DNA of 35,757 bases, from positions 1 through 35,757 of the forward strand of contig LZRV01000034.1 in assembly GCA_002159065.1 (NCBI GenBank). Direction: 5' to 3'. Positions 6,281 through 14,940 of this stretch are shown piece after piece. Below the pieces are notes generated by a model. It was not told where the DNA came from, searched no databases, and was given only the letters and a program-made list of their open reading frames with translations. Position numbers and translations under genes: made by a program. Source of the stretch: Paenibacillaceae bacterium ZCTH02-B3. GTDB taxonomy: Bacteria > Bacillota > Bacilli > Paenibacillales > Paenibacillaceae. The stretch's first letter is position 1. Every line of letters begins with the position of its first letter.

Positions 6281-9200
6281 TCACAGCATTTCCAGGGCGA
6301 TCCGGCTGCCCCGGCCGCCGGGTTCGGCGGGCGTCACCACCAGCCGGCGGTGCAGCCTCGCCTTGAGTTCCGGCACATGGCTGATGACGCCCACCGCCAG
6401 CCGCTCGCTGTGCAGCCGCTCCAGAGAAGTGACGACCAGGTCGAGAAGTTCTCCGTCCAGCGTGCCGAATCCTTCATCCAGGAAGAAAAACTCCAGCGGA
6501 TACCGCCCCCGCAGCTGGATTTGCGCGGAAAGCGCCAGGGCGAGGGACAGCGAGGCCAGGAACGTCTCTCCGCCCGACAGGGACGTGACCGGGCGGCGCA
6601 GGCCGCCGTTGGCGTCGTCACGGATGACGAAGCCGCCCGAGCCGTCCACCTCCAGGGCGTAGCGGCGGCGGGTCAGAAAACCGAGCCGTTCGGACGCCGT
6701 CCGGCACACCTGTTCCAGCTGCTCCTCGGCCACATAATCGATGAACGCGTTGCCCCTCAGGATGGACTGCAAATGGGTGATCCGCCCCAGTTCTTCGGCC
6801 AGGGCGGCGCGGCGTTCCTCCAGTTCCTGCCACCGGGCGCGGCGCGCGGCGAGGTCTTCCAGGTCCCGCTCCGCCTTGGCCGCTTCGGCGAGCGCTTCCT
6901 CATGGGAGCGGCGAAGCCCGTCCACGCGGGCAAGACTGGCCTGCCACTCTTCCTCGCCGACCGGATCCTCCGGGTTCCGCTCCCGGAGCCGGGCCAGCCG
7001 GGCGCGCAGGGCGGCTTGCCGCTCGCGGAACAGCCGGATCTCCTCCCGCAGGGCTTCGGCTTCCGGCAGGCGGCCGATGAGCGCCCGCACTTCGTCCGGG
7101 CTTGCGAAGCCGCTCTCCGCCAGAGCCTGCTCGAGCCGTTCCTCCGCGCGGCCGTGTTGGCGAAGGGCGGACGACAGCCGTTCGTCGGCGGCGGCGAGGG
7201 CCACTTCGGCTTCCCGCAGGGCGACCGCAGCCCGTTCGTGCTCCTGCCGCGCCGCCGCCAGGGCCTCGCCCGTCCGCCGCCGTTCATCCTCCGCCTTCCG
7301 CATCCATTCGTCCGCGGTCACGCCTCCGGTCAGCTCCCCGAGCCGTCTCGCCAGCGCATCCCGGTTCTGTTCCGCGGCCGCAAGCCGCGCGCCCAGTTCC
7401 GCAAGGCGCAGCTTCAGGCCGCTTTGCTCCCGTTCCAGCTCCCGGATGCGCCGTTCCGCATCCGCAAGCCCGGCCGCCGCCGCGTCCAGCGCTTCCCGCG
7501 CCGCATTCGCCCGCTCCGCCGCTTCCCGGGCCGCCTCCGCCTCTTCTTCCACGCGATCGTAGGGAATGCCGGCGAAATCCTTCCTCCATGCGTCAAGCAG
7601 CGCTTCGAGTTCCTCTTCGGCCAGCGCCAGCCGGCGTCCGGCTTCCTCGCGGAGCTCCCCGAGCAGCGACGCGGCGTCCGCGGCCTGCGCGGCTTCGCTC
7701 AGGGCGGCGGAGGTGTCGCCGATCCATCCGTCGACGGCCTCCGCGAGGCTTTCCAGCCGGGCGGCGAAAGCCTGCCACCGCGCCCCGGCTTCACCGCCGG
7801 CGAGCCCATCCGGCGGCGCGGCTTCCGCCGATGCCGTCACGGAATCCCCCGCTCCCGGCGCTTCTTCCCGCGCGGCGGCCGCTTCGCCCGCGGCCTGCGT
7901 CGCCTCGCCAGGCGGGGGGTAACCCGGAACGCCCGGCGCGTCCGGAAGCGCGGACCGGTCCAGTTCCGCCAGGCGCTCCTGCAGGCGGCGGCGCAGCCAG
8001 GACGCGCGTTCCGCCCAGCCGTCCGCTTCCCGTCCGATGCGTTCCGCTTCGCTGCGCCGCGCTTCCCAGACGGCGACGGCGGCATCCTCCGGCTCCGGTC
8101 CGGCGGATGCCGGATGCGGATGGCGGGTGGAGCCGCAGACGGGGCAGGGCATGCCCTCCGCCAGCCCGGCGGCCAGCGAGCGGGCCGCCCTCTCGCGCTC
8201 CAGCCCGGCCAGGGCCTTCGCGGCGTTGTCCGCCTCCGACCGCATTGCGTCCCGCCAAGCGGCCAGCTCCCGTTCCGCCGCGGTCCATCCGTCCGCCAGA
8301 TCCCGGCCCGCACGGCGCAGTTCCGACAGTTTCAGCGCCGCGGCGAGCCGCCGCTTCTCCGCCAGGCGCGCTTTTTCCTCCGCCGCCCCGCTATCCTTCC
8401 GCGCTTCCTCCGCCCGCTTCCGGGCGTCTTCCGCCTGCCGTTTGCGAATCGCGGCTTCCCGGAATCGCGGTCCGGCGTCGGCCTGAGGCTGCAGTTCCTC
8501 CAGCGAGGCGCGCAGCCTTTCCTGTTCGGAGAGGATATCCTCCAGGCGTTCACGCTGCTCCGCCAGCTCATGCTCCAGGGAACGGATCCGTTCTTCCGCG
8601 CCGAGCTTTTCCGGCTCCCCTTCGGCGATTCTGCGTTCCCATTCGGAAAGTTCGCGTTCCAGCCCCTTCGCCTGCTCCGCCCGGTCCCGCGCCACCAGCC
8701 AGTCCGTTTCGGCGCGGGAGGCTTCCTCCTGCACCCGCTCCAGCAGGGCCGCGGCCTGCGCGGCCTCTTCACGGCGGCGCGACAGTTCGCTTGCCGCCGC
8801 CTGCGCTTCCCGTTGCCGCAGGAGGATTTCCGCGGCCGCTTCGTCGGCTTCCTTCAGCGCGGGCAGCGCCTTTTGCGCGCGTTCAAGCGAAGCGGCAAGC
8901 TCTTCCAGCCCGCGGATTTCGGGTTCCTGCGCCTCGGCTTCGGCCAATTCCCGCTCCGTCCCGCAGCGCTCTTCGTCCAGCTCGCGGCGCCTGGCCAGCC
9001 GTTCGTGCGCGCGTTCCGCTTCCGCAAGCTCCTCCCGCAGCCGCCGCGCGTTCCGCCGCGCCGCCTCCAGCCGTTCCTTCGCCTCGTCCAGGGCTTCCGG
9101 CGAAGCATCCCCCAGTCCCAGCTGCTCGGCTTCCGTCTCCCGCAAAGCCAGCTTCGTTTCGTCATGCCGCGCGGCCAGCCGGGCGGCCAGGACATCCCCG

Positions 9201-9739
9201 TAGCGCTCCAGGCCGAACAGACGCTGCAGCATCTGCCGCCGTTCCTTGCCCGCGAGGGTCAAAAACGCCGCGAATTTCCCCTGCGGCAGCACCACCGCCC
9301 GCGTAAAATCCTGCATGTTCAGGCCGATCAGCCGCTCGATGGCGGCGTCCACGTCGGTCTGCCGGTCCGCCAGCACCCGCTCGCCCTCCGGCGCCACCTC
9401 CACCAGGCGGCACAGGGCGACATGGACGGACGTCTCCCCGGACCTCCGGTATTGGCGTTCCACCCGGTAGCGCGCGCGCCGCCCGGCTTCTCCGAGCTCG
9501 AAGGTAAACGCCACCGACAGCCGGTCTTCGGCGCCGTTGATGATGCCCTGCGTCCCTTTCGGGGCCCGCTCCACCTTCCCGTAAAGCGCCAGCGTCATGG
9601 CGTCCAGGATGGTCGACTTGCCGCTGCCGGTGGGCCCGAAGATGCCGAACACCCCGCCGCCGCACAGCGCCTCGAAGTCGACGGTCTGTTTTTCCCGATA
9701 GCTCTGCAATCCCGCCAATTCCAGCCGAATCGGCTTCAC
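6281..9739 (-). CDS. sbcC: Nuclease SbcCD subunit C (Rad50-like ATPase)
   Basis: A 1152-residue SMC-like ATPase that, with SbcD, opens hairpins and cuts protein-blocked or broken DNA ends. Seen: Walker A GPTGSGKST (about 35-43), a long Arg/Glu/Ala-rich coiled coil, the zinc hook CPVC (Cys532 and Cys535) in the middle, a second coiled coil, the ABC signature SLSGGETFLASL and Walker B LEFFFLDEGFGTLD. An unusual Pro/Gly/Ala-rich stretch at about 600-655 interrupts the second coiled coil. The GTG start at 9739 fits the family N-terminus (KPIRLELAGLQSYREKQ). GTG overlaps the sbcD stop in GTGA, with GGGAGGAGG about ten bases upstream. The longer open frame before it is just the end of sbcD read in another frame. 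Confidence 0.96.
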   Translation of the reverse strand: MKPIRLELAGLQSYREKQTVDFEALCGGGVFGIFGPTGSGKSTILDAMTLALYGKVERAPKGTQGIINGAEDRLSVAFTFELGEAGRRARYRVERQYRRSGETSVHVALCRLVEVAPEGERVLADRQTDVDAAIERLIGLNMQDFTRAVVLPQGKFAAFLTLAGKERRQMLQRLFGLERYGDVLAARLAARHDETKLALRETEAEQLGLGDASPEALDEAKERLEAARRNARRLREELAEAERAHERLARRRELDEERCGTERELAEAEAQEPEIRGLEELAASLERAQKALPALKEADEAAAEILLRQREAQAAASELSRRREEAAQAAALLERVQEEASRAETDWLVARDRAEQAKGLERELSEWERRIAEGEPEKLGAEERIRSLEHELAEQRERLEDILSEQERLRASLEELQPQADAGPRFREAAIRKRQAEDARKRAEEARKDSGAAEEKARLAEKRRLAAALKLSELRRAGRDLADGWTAAERELAAWRDAMRSEADNAAKALAGLERERAARSLAAGLAEGMPCPVCGSTRHPHPASAGPEPEDAAVAVWEARRSEAERIGREADGWAERASWLRRRLQERLAELDRSALPDAPGVPGYPPPGEATQAAGEAAAAREEAPGAGDSVTASAEAAPPDGLAGGEAGARWQAFAARLESLAEAVDGWIGDTSAALSEAAQAADAASLLGELREEAGRRLALAEEELEALLDAWRKDFAGIPYDRVEEEAEAAREAAERANAAREALDAAAAGLADAERRIRELEREQSGLKLRLAELGARLAAAEQNRDALARRLGELTGGVTADEWMRKAEDERRRTGEALAAARQEHERAAVALREAEVALAAADERLSSALRQHGRAEERLEQALAESGFASPDEVRALIGRLPEAEALREEIRLFRERQAALRARLARLRERNPEDPVGEEEWQASLARVDGLRRSHEEALAEAAKAERDLEDLAARRARWQELEERRAALAEELGRITHLQSILRGNAFIDYVAEEQLEQVCRTASERLGFLTRRRYALEVDGSGGFVIRDDANGGLRRPVTSLSGGETFLASLSLALALSAQIQLRGRYPLEFFFLDEGFGTLDGELLDLVVTSLERLHSERLAVGVISHVPELKARLHRRLVVTPAEPGGRGSRIALEML

Positions 9740-10923
9740 GGCGCGGCCGCCTCCTCCCGCCCGTCCCCGGCGATCAGCTCCAGAAACAGCCGGACCAGCG
9801 CCTCGTCCGGTTCCGCGCCTCCGGTCTGCCGCCGGTAGAAACGCCGGAACATCTCGTCGGGCGCCAGGTCGCCGCGCCGCTCCCCGCCGGCTGCCCATTC
9901 GTTGCCGGCGGCGCCGGCGTAAACGGGCCGGATCGTCACGATGCCTTCCCGCATGGCCCGCAGGCGCCCCACCTGCTCATGAGTGAGCGCTTCCTCGAGC
10001 CAAATTTCCAGCTCGATCCACGCGTTGGGATCGCGGTTTTCATCCAGCCAGCGGTACACCTCGGCCAGTCCGCCCCGCGCTTCCCAGCGCACAAGCGGTC
10101 TTCCGCTGGAAAGAAGGATCTCCCGCACCTCCGCCGGCCGGCCCGGCGCCGCCTCCACCAGCGTCACCGATTTGGCCTGGCCGGCCTCGGAAAAGCTGTA
10201 CGCCAGCGGAGAACCGCAGTAGCGGATGTCGTCCCTGACGGCTGCGCGCTGCGGGCGATGCAGATGGCCGAGGGCGGTGTATTGCTGGCCGGCGGCCAGC
10301 GCGTCCGGATGCACCGTGTACGCGCCGCCCACCTGGATCGGCCGCTCCGAATCGGATTCTTTGCCGCCCAATACATAAAGATGGCTCATCGCCAGGTTGA
10401 CCGTGTCCGGTCTGAATTGACCGGCCATGTCCCGCAACAGCCGCCCCACCCGTTCGGAATAGGCCGCCCGCAGCGCTTCCTCGTCCGGTTCGCCGTGCAA
10501 AAGTTCGTTTAGGCGCGACTCCGACGGATACGGCAGAGCGGCGATGACCGCTTCCTCGCCGGTGCGCGGGACGGCCACACGGACGGCTTCCCGGCGCGGC
10601 AGGCCGATCAGATGGATCCCCTGCCGCGAAGCCAAGGGTGACGCGGCGGCGATGCGTTCGGGATGGTCGTGGTTGCCGGCGATGACCGCGACCGCGCGGC
10701 GTCCGCCTTCTGACAGCCGGGAAATAGCGTCATAGTACAGTTCTTCCGCCGCGGCGGGAGGGTTGACGGAATCATACACGTCCCCGGCGATCAGCACCAG
10801 GTCGGCTTCCTCTTCCCGGGCGATCGCGACCAGTTCGTCCACAAAGGCTTCCTGTTCGGGCAGCCGGCTCCGGCCCTCCAGGCTGCGCCCGAAATGCCAG
10901 TCTCCCGTATGCAGGATGCGCAC
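9736..10923 (-). CDS. sbcD: Nuclease SbcCD subunit D (Mre11-like)
   Basis: A 395-residue metallophosphoesterase, the nuclease partner of SbcC. Visible phosphoesterase motifs in order are GDWHFG, GDVYDS, GNHDHPERI, the His of MSHLYVLGG and the GHLHRPQ motif, together forming the two-metal (Mn) site. The C-terminal part would be the capping and SbcC-binding region. It starts at GTG 10923 with AGGAGG six bases upstream and overlaps sbcC by four bases, which supports equimolar production. It follows addA after 63 bases on the same strand. Confidence 0.96.
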   Translation of the reverse strand: MRILHTGDWHFGRSLEGRSRLPEQEAFVDELVAIAREEEADLVLIAGDVYDSVNPPAAAEELYYDAISRLSEGGRRAVAVIAGNHDHPERIAAASPLASRQGIHLIGLPRREAVRVAVPRTGEEAVIAALPYPSESRLNELLHGEPDEEALRAAYSERVGRLLRDMAGQFRPDTVNLAMSHLYVLGGKESDSERPIQVGGAYTVHPDALAAGQQYTALGHLHRPQRAAVRDDIRYCGSPLAYSFSEAGQAKSVTLVEAAPGRPAEVREILLSSGRPLVRWEARGGLAEVYRWLDENRDPNAWIELEIWLEEALTHEQVGRLRAMREGIVTIRPVYAGAAGNEWAAGGERRGDLAPDEMFRRFYRRQTGGAEPDEALVRLFLELIAGDGREEAAAP

Positions 10924-10986
10924 CGCGATCCTCCTTTCGGCGGATTGCCTAGCGGCGAAGATTGTTCCGGACGGCGGGGCTGCGCC

Positions 10987-13900
10987 TTAGAACAATCGGA
11001 CGGCCAGACCGCCTTCCACAAACCAGATATGGCCTTCCTTCACCGGGCGGCCCAGAATCCGGCCGATGGCCGCGCCGTACGTTTCCAGCTGGAAGCGGTG
11101 TTCCTCGGCCGCCATTTCCCAGCCGATGCCCCTGTCCGCATCCGTTTTGTAATCGAGGAGCACCAGCCCGTCCCCTTCTTCAAACAGGCAGTCGATGACG
11201 CCTTGCACGAGGACGGATTCGCCCGCCGCTTCCCTTGCCTCCGGCCGGTCCGCGTAGACCTCCTCCGCAGGCAGGCGGAAGCTGAACGGCATCTCCCGCC
11301 ACAGCCGCCGCGCCGCCCGCATGCGGGCATACAGCGGGCTTCCGCAGAAAGCGGCGATCTTCGCCGGGTCCACCGCCTTGAGCTGCTCCTCGGCGAGCAG
11401 CCGGGCGGTGAGCAACGTCCGCATCCACCGCTCCAGTTCTTCGGCGCCCATCGGTTCCGCCAGCGGCAGATGCTGAAAGACCGTGTGATAGGCGGTGCCC
11501 CGTTCCGCCGGCGTGAGCCGTCCCGCCGCCAGAAATTTCGGCCTGCGCAGGCGGAACGATCCTTCCGGCGCAAGCTCCGCGGTTTCCTCCGCGGGAAAGG
11601 CGCGGGCTTCCTCCGCCGCCTCTTCCCGCATTTTTTTCATCGCCGTCACCGACGTCTTGGCCGCGAGGCGGGTCGCCGCCGCGCGGGGATACGTCCAGGA
11701 CAGCGCCTCGTACGCCCGTTTCCCGGCTTCCGTCTCTTCCACGGGAGCCGGTTCCAGCCGCCGCACCGCCCGCCACAGCGTTTCCGCTTCCGGCGGCGCC
11801 TCCGCCGCCCGCGGCAGGGGAAGGGCGAATTCGCCGGCCGCCACCGTCCGCAGCCGCATCGCCGGAACGCGCTCCGGCCCTTCTTCCGCCGCCAGAAACG
11901 CCGGTCCGAGCCAGTCGAGATAGCGGGTCGCCGCGGCGAGCGCCGCGTCCGAAAGCCGGCCTTCGCCCCGCTCCAGCGCTTCCCGCCAGCGCGCCAGCTC
12001 CTGGGCGGCGTCGCGGCTGGCGGCGACCAGCGTCAGTCTTTCCCTCGCCCGGGTCATCGCCACGTACAGCACCCGCATTTCCTCGGCGACGAGCTCCGCC
12101 GCAAGGCGCCGGCGGATCGCCAGATACGGCAGCGTCGGATGGGCCGTGCGCAGATCCGGATCCACCATTTTCGGACCGAAGCCGAGCCGCTTGTGGTACA
12201 AAAACAGTCCGCCCAGATCCTGCCGGTTGAAGGCCCGGCCGAGCCCCGCCACGAACACGACGGGAAACTCCAGCCCCTTGCTTTTGTGGATGGACATGAT
12301 GCGCACCGCGTTTTCCTGCTCGCCGACCACCCGGGCGGCGCCGAGGTCGGCGCCCGTGTCCCGCATCCGCTCGAGAAAGCGGAGGAAGCGGTACAGGCCG
12401 CGGGAGCCGGAACGCTCGAACTGCCGCGCCCGGTCCGCCAGCGCCCGCAGGTTGGCCTGCCGCTGCGCGCCTCCCGGCAGGCCGCCGACGAAGTTTTCGT
12501 ATTCCGTATCGCGGTAAAGCCTGAGCAGCAGATCTCCGATCGGCTCCCGCCGGGCGAAGGTGCGCCATTCGTCCAGACGCCGCAAAAATTCGTCCAGCCG
12601 CCGCCGGAGCTCCCCGTCCGTGCTATCGTCCGACGCCGCCGCCCGGACGGCTTTCCAGAACGATCCACGGCGGTCGGCCAGGCGGATGCGGGCGAGCTCT
12701 TCCGCGGACAGGCCGACAATGGGCGAACGAAGCACGCCGGCCAGCGGAATGTCCTGGTCCGGGTTGTCGATGATCTGCAAGAGCGAAATCATGGTGTGCA
12801 CTTCGGTGGCTTCGAAATATCCGGTCGCCAGGTCGGCGTAGGCGGGGATGCCCGCGGCCTTCAGTTCCTCCAGCACCACGGGGGCCAGAGCCACCGTCGC
12901 CCGAAGCAGGATGGCGATGTCCCGGTACGCCACGGGCCGATACACCCGGGCGGCGGCGTCATACACGGAGGCGCCCGGCAGGCCGCCTCCGCCTTCCGTC
13001 AGGCGGCGGATTTCCGCCGCGATGCAGCGGGCTTCCAGCTGGATCGCTTCCAGGTCTTCCGGATCTTCCAGCGGTCCTTCCCCGTCGGGAGAAGACGCTC
13101 CGGTTCCGGACCGGTCCGCTTCCCCCGTCCCGGCCTCTTCCGCAAGACGGCCCGTCGCCGTGCCGCCGCCCTCCGCCGCGTCCGCGGCACCGTTTTCCGC
13201 CGGCCCGTCCCCTCCGGGGACACCCGTTCCCCGGTCGATCACGATCAGCTCCACCGGAGGTTCCGGCGGCAACGCCGCGACGGTCCCGGAGACGGCCGGG
13301 CCTTCCGGCGGGACTTCCGCTTCGGGATAAAGCCCGCCGTAAACCAGTTCTTCGCTCGGGCCGTAATCCAGCTCCCCGACCGGCTCCCGCATGATGAGGC
13401 GGAACACCCGGTTGACCGCCTCGACAATATTCCGGCGGCTGCGGAAGTTGCGCGACAGATCGATGCGCACTCCGCCGGCGGCCGGATCCCCGCTTGCGCC
13501 TCCGGAAGCGTCCGATCCGGGGCGAAGGACGCGGAACGTCTTGTACTTTCGCAGAAAGAGCCCCGGTTCCGCCAGCCGGAAACGATAGATGCTCTGCTTC
13601 ACGTCGCCGACCATGAACACGTTGCCCGGATCGGGCCGGGAGATCAGTTCCACCAGCGCTTCCTGCACTTCGTTCGTGTCCTGGTACTCGTCCAGCAGGA
13701 TCTCCTCGAACCGCTCCCGGTACGCCAGCGCCACATCGGACGGCACCGGCCGCTCCGGCGTCGATTCGGGCGCCCGCAGCAGGCGCAGCGCCGTATGCTC
13801 GAGGTCGCCGAAATCCATCACGCCCCGCTCCCGTTTGGCCTGCGCATAGCGCTCCCCGAAGGCGATCACCAGCTCCGCCAGCGCCTCCATGTCCGGCGCC

Positions 13901-14940
13901 AGTTCTTTAAGTTCCGCCGCGTACTCGTCCGGGTCCCGCGCCATCCACTCCTCCGCCACCGCAAGGACGCTTTTCCGGGCGTCATCCCTAAGCTTCTTCA
14001 CCCGCTCCTGGATCCGCGGATCGGCGTCCCCTCCCCGGACGGCTTTCAGCCGTCCGAACGAAACGGCGGCGAACGCCTCCTTCCAGCGGTCCCAGGGCTG
14101 CCCGGCCACCGCGGCGCGAAGCCTTTCCGCCACGGCCAGATCTTCCTCCAGCGTTTCCGCGTACGAGGCGGGCCCGCCGGGGCGCAGGGCCAGATCCCTG
14201 GCGGCCGCGAGCAGGGAGCCGGCGCCTTCCAGGGCGATCAGCGCTTCCCTGCGCATGTCCTCCGCCCAGGGGGAAGCGGCCAGACGGCCGGCGTCCGCCT
14301 CCGCAAAGCGCCGGGCGCATTCCCTGAGCCAATGTTCCGGCCAGGGCTGGCTGCGGGCAAAATCGTACAATTTCAGGATGAGCCGGTGCAAAAGCTCATC
14401 CCCGCGCTCTCCGCCGTACCGCTCGGAGAGCCGGACCAGCGGGCCGCCGGACCCTTCCGCGCCGTACCGCTCTTCCAGAAGCTCGTCCAGGATGTCGATT
14501 TTCATCAGCTCCGCCTCGATCTCCCCGATGACCCGAAAATCCGGATCGATTCCCGCGAGCGGCGCGTACTGCCGGACGATGTCGAGGCAGAAGGCGTGCA
14601 GCGTCGTGATGGGCGCCCGCGGCAGGAGGGCCAGCTGTTTCCGCAGATGGCGGGAATCCGGCCGGCGCTCCAGAAGCTCCTCCAGGGCGGAACGGATGCG
14701 GGCTTTCATTTCCGCCGCGGCCGCCTTCGTGAAGGTGGCCACGAGCAGCCTGTCCACATCCAGGGGGCGCGCCTCGTCGGCGATGCGGGAGATGATGCGT
14801 TCCACCAGCACGGCGGTTTTGCCCGAACCGGCGGCGGCGGAGACAAGCAGCCGGCTTCCTTCCGCGGCGACGGCCATCCACTGCTCGTCCGTCCAGCGGC
14901 TGCCCGCCGGCTTGGGAGGCGTCCGGATCGCTTCACCCAT
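10987..14940 (-). CDS. addA: ATP-dependent helicase/nuclease AddA
   Basis: A 1317-residue UvrD-type 3'-5' helicase with a C-terminal nuclease, the AddA subunit of the Chi-regulated AddAB double-strand-end resection enzyme. Seen: Q motif WTDEQWMAV, Walker A AGSGKTAVLVERI (about 37-49), LLDEYQDTNEVQ, GDVKQSIYRFR, NFRSRRNIVEAVN, the late helicase motifs SIHKSKGLEFPVVF and VAMTRARERL, and near the C-terminus the RecB-type nuclease motif QGVIDCLFEE...LLDYKTD. A Gly/Ala/Glu/Thr-rich insertion at about residues 575-635 is atypical. ATG 14940 was preferred to an earlier in-frame ATG because it overlaps the addB stop by eight bases, with GGTGAG just upstream. Confidence 0.96.
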   Translation of the reverse strand: MGEAIRTPPKPAGSRWTDEQWMAVAAEGSRLLVSAAAGSGKTAVLVERIISRIADEARPLDVDRLLVATFTKAAAAEMKARIRSALEELLERRPDSRHLRKQLALLPRAPITTLHAFCLDIVRQYAPLAGIDPDFRVIGEIEAELMKIDILDELLEERYGAEGSGGPLVRLSERYGGERGDELLHRLILKLYDFARSQPWPEHWLRECARRFAEADAGRLAASPWAEDMRREALIALEGAGSLLAAARDLALRPGGPASYAETLEEDLAVAERLRAAVAGQPWDRWKEAFAAVSFGRLKAVRGGDADPRIQERVKKLRDDARKSVLAVAEEWMARDPDEYAAELKELAPDMEALAELVIAFGERYAQAKRERGVMDFGDLEHTALRLLRAPESTPERPVPSDVALAYRERFEEILLDEYQDTNEVQEALVELISRPDPGNVFMVGDVKQSIYRFRLAEPGLFLRKYKTFRVLRPGSDASGGASGDPAAGGVRIDLSRNFRSRRNIVEAVNRVFRLIMREPVGELDYGPSEELVYGGLYPEAEVPPEGPAVSGTVAALPPEPPVELIVIDRGTGVPGGDGPAENGAADAAEGGGTATGRLAEEAGTGEADRSGTGASSPDGEGPLEDPEDLEAIQLEARCIAAEIRRLTEGGGGLPGASVYDAAARVYRPVAYRDIAILLRATVALAPVVLEELKAAGIPAYADLATGYFEATEVHTMISLLQIIDNPDQDIPLAGVLRSPIVGLSAEELARIRLADRRGSFWKAVRAAASDDSTDGELRRRLDEFLRRLDEWRTFARREPIGDLLLRLYRDTEYENFVGGLPGGAQRQANLRALADRARQFERSGSRGLYRFLRFLERMRDTGADLGAARVVGEQENAVRIMSIHKSKGLEFPVVFVAGLGRAFNRQDLGGLFLYHKRLGFGPKMVDPDLRTAHPTLPYLAIRRRLAAELVAEEMRVLYVAMTRARERLTLVAASRDAAQELARWREALERGEGRLSDAALAAATRYLDWLGPAFLAAEEGPERVPAMRLRTVAAGEFALPLPRAAEAPPEAETLWRAVRRLEPAPVEETEAGKRAYEALSWTYPRAAATRLAAKTSVTAMKKMREEAAEEARAFPAEETAELAPEGSFRLRRPKFLAAGRLTPAERGTAYHTVFQHLPLAEPMGAEELERWMRTLLTARLLAEEQLKAVDPAKIAAFCGSPLYARMRAARRLWREMPFSFRLPAEEVYADRPEAREAAGESVLVQGVIDCLFEEGDGLVLLDYKTDADRGIGWEMAAEEHRFQLETYGAAIGRILGRPVKEGHIWFVEGGLAVRLF

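Noticed and set aside
6125..9838. Very long open frame on the + strand opposite sbcC; similar ones lie opposite addA (10894-15672) and addB (15323-17527).
   Set aside because: They are antisense to genes with clear, complete motifs, are rich in Arg/Pro/Gln as expected from reading GC-rich codons backwards, and match no family.
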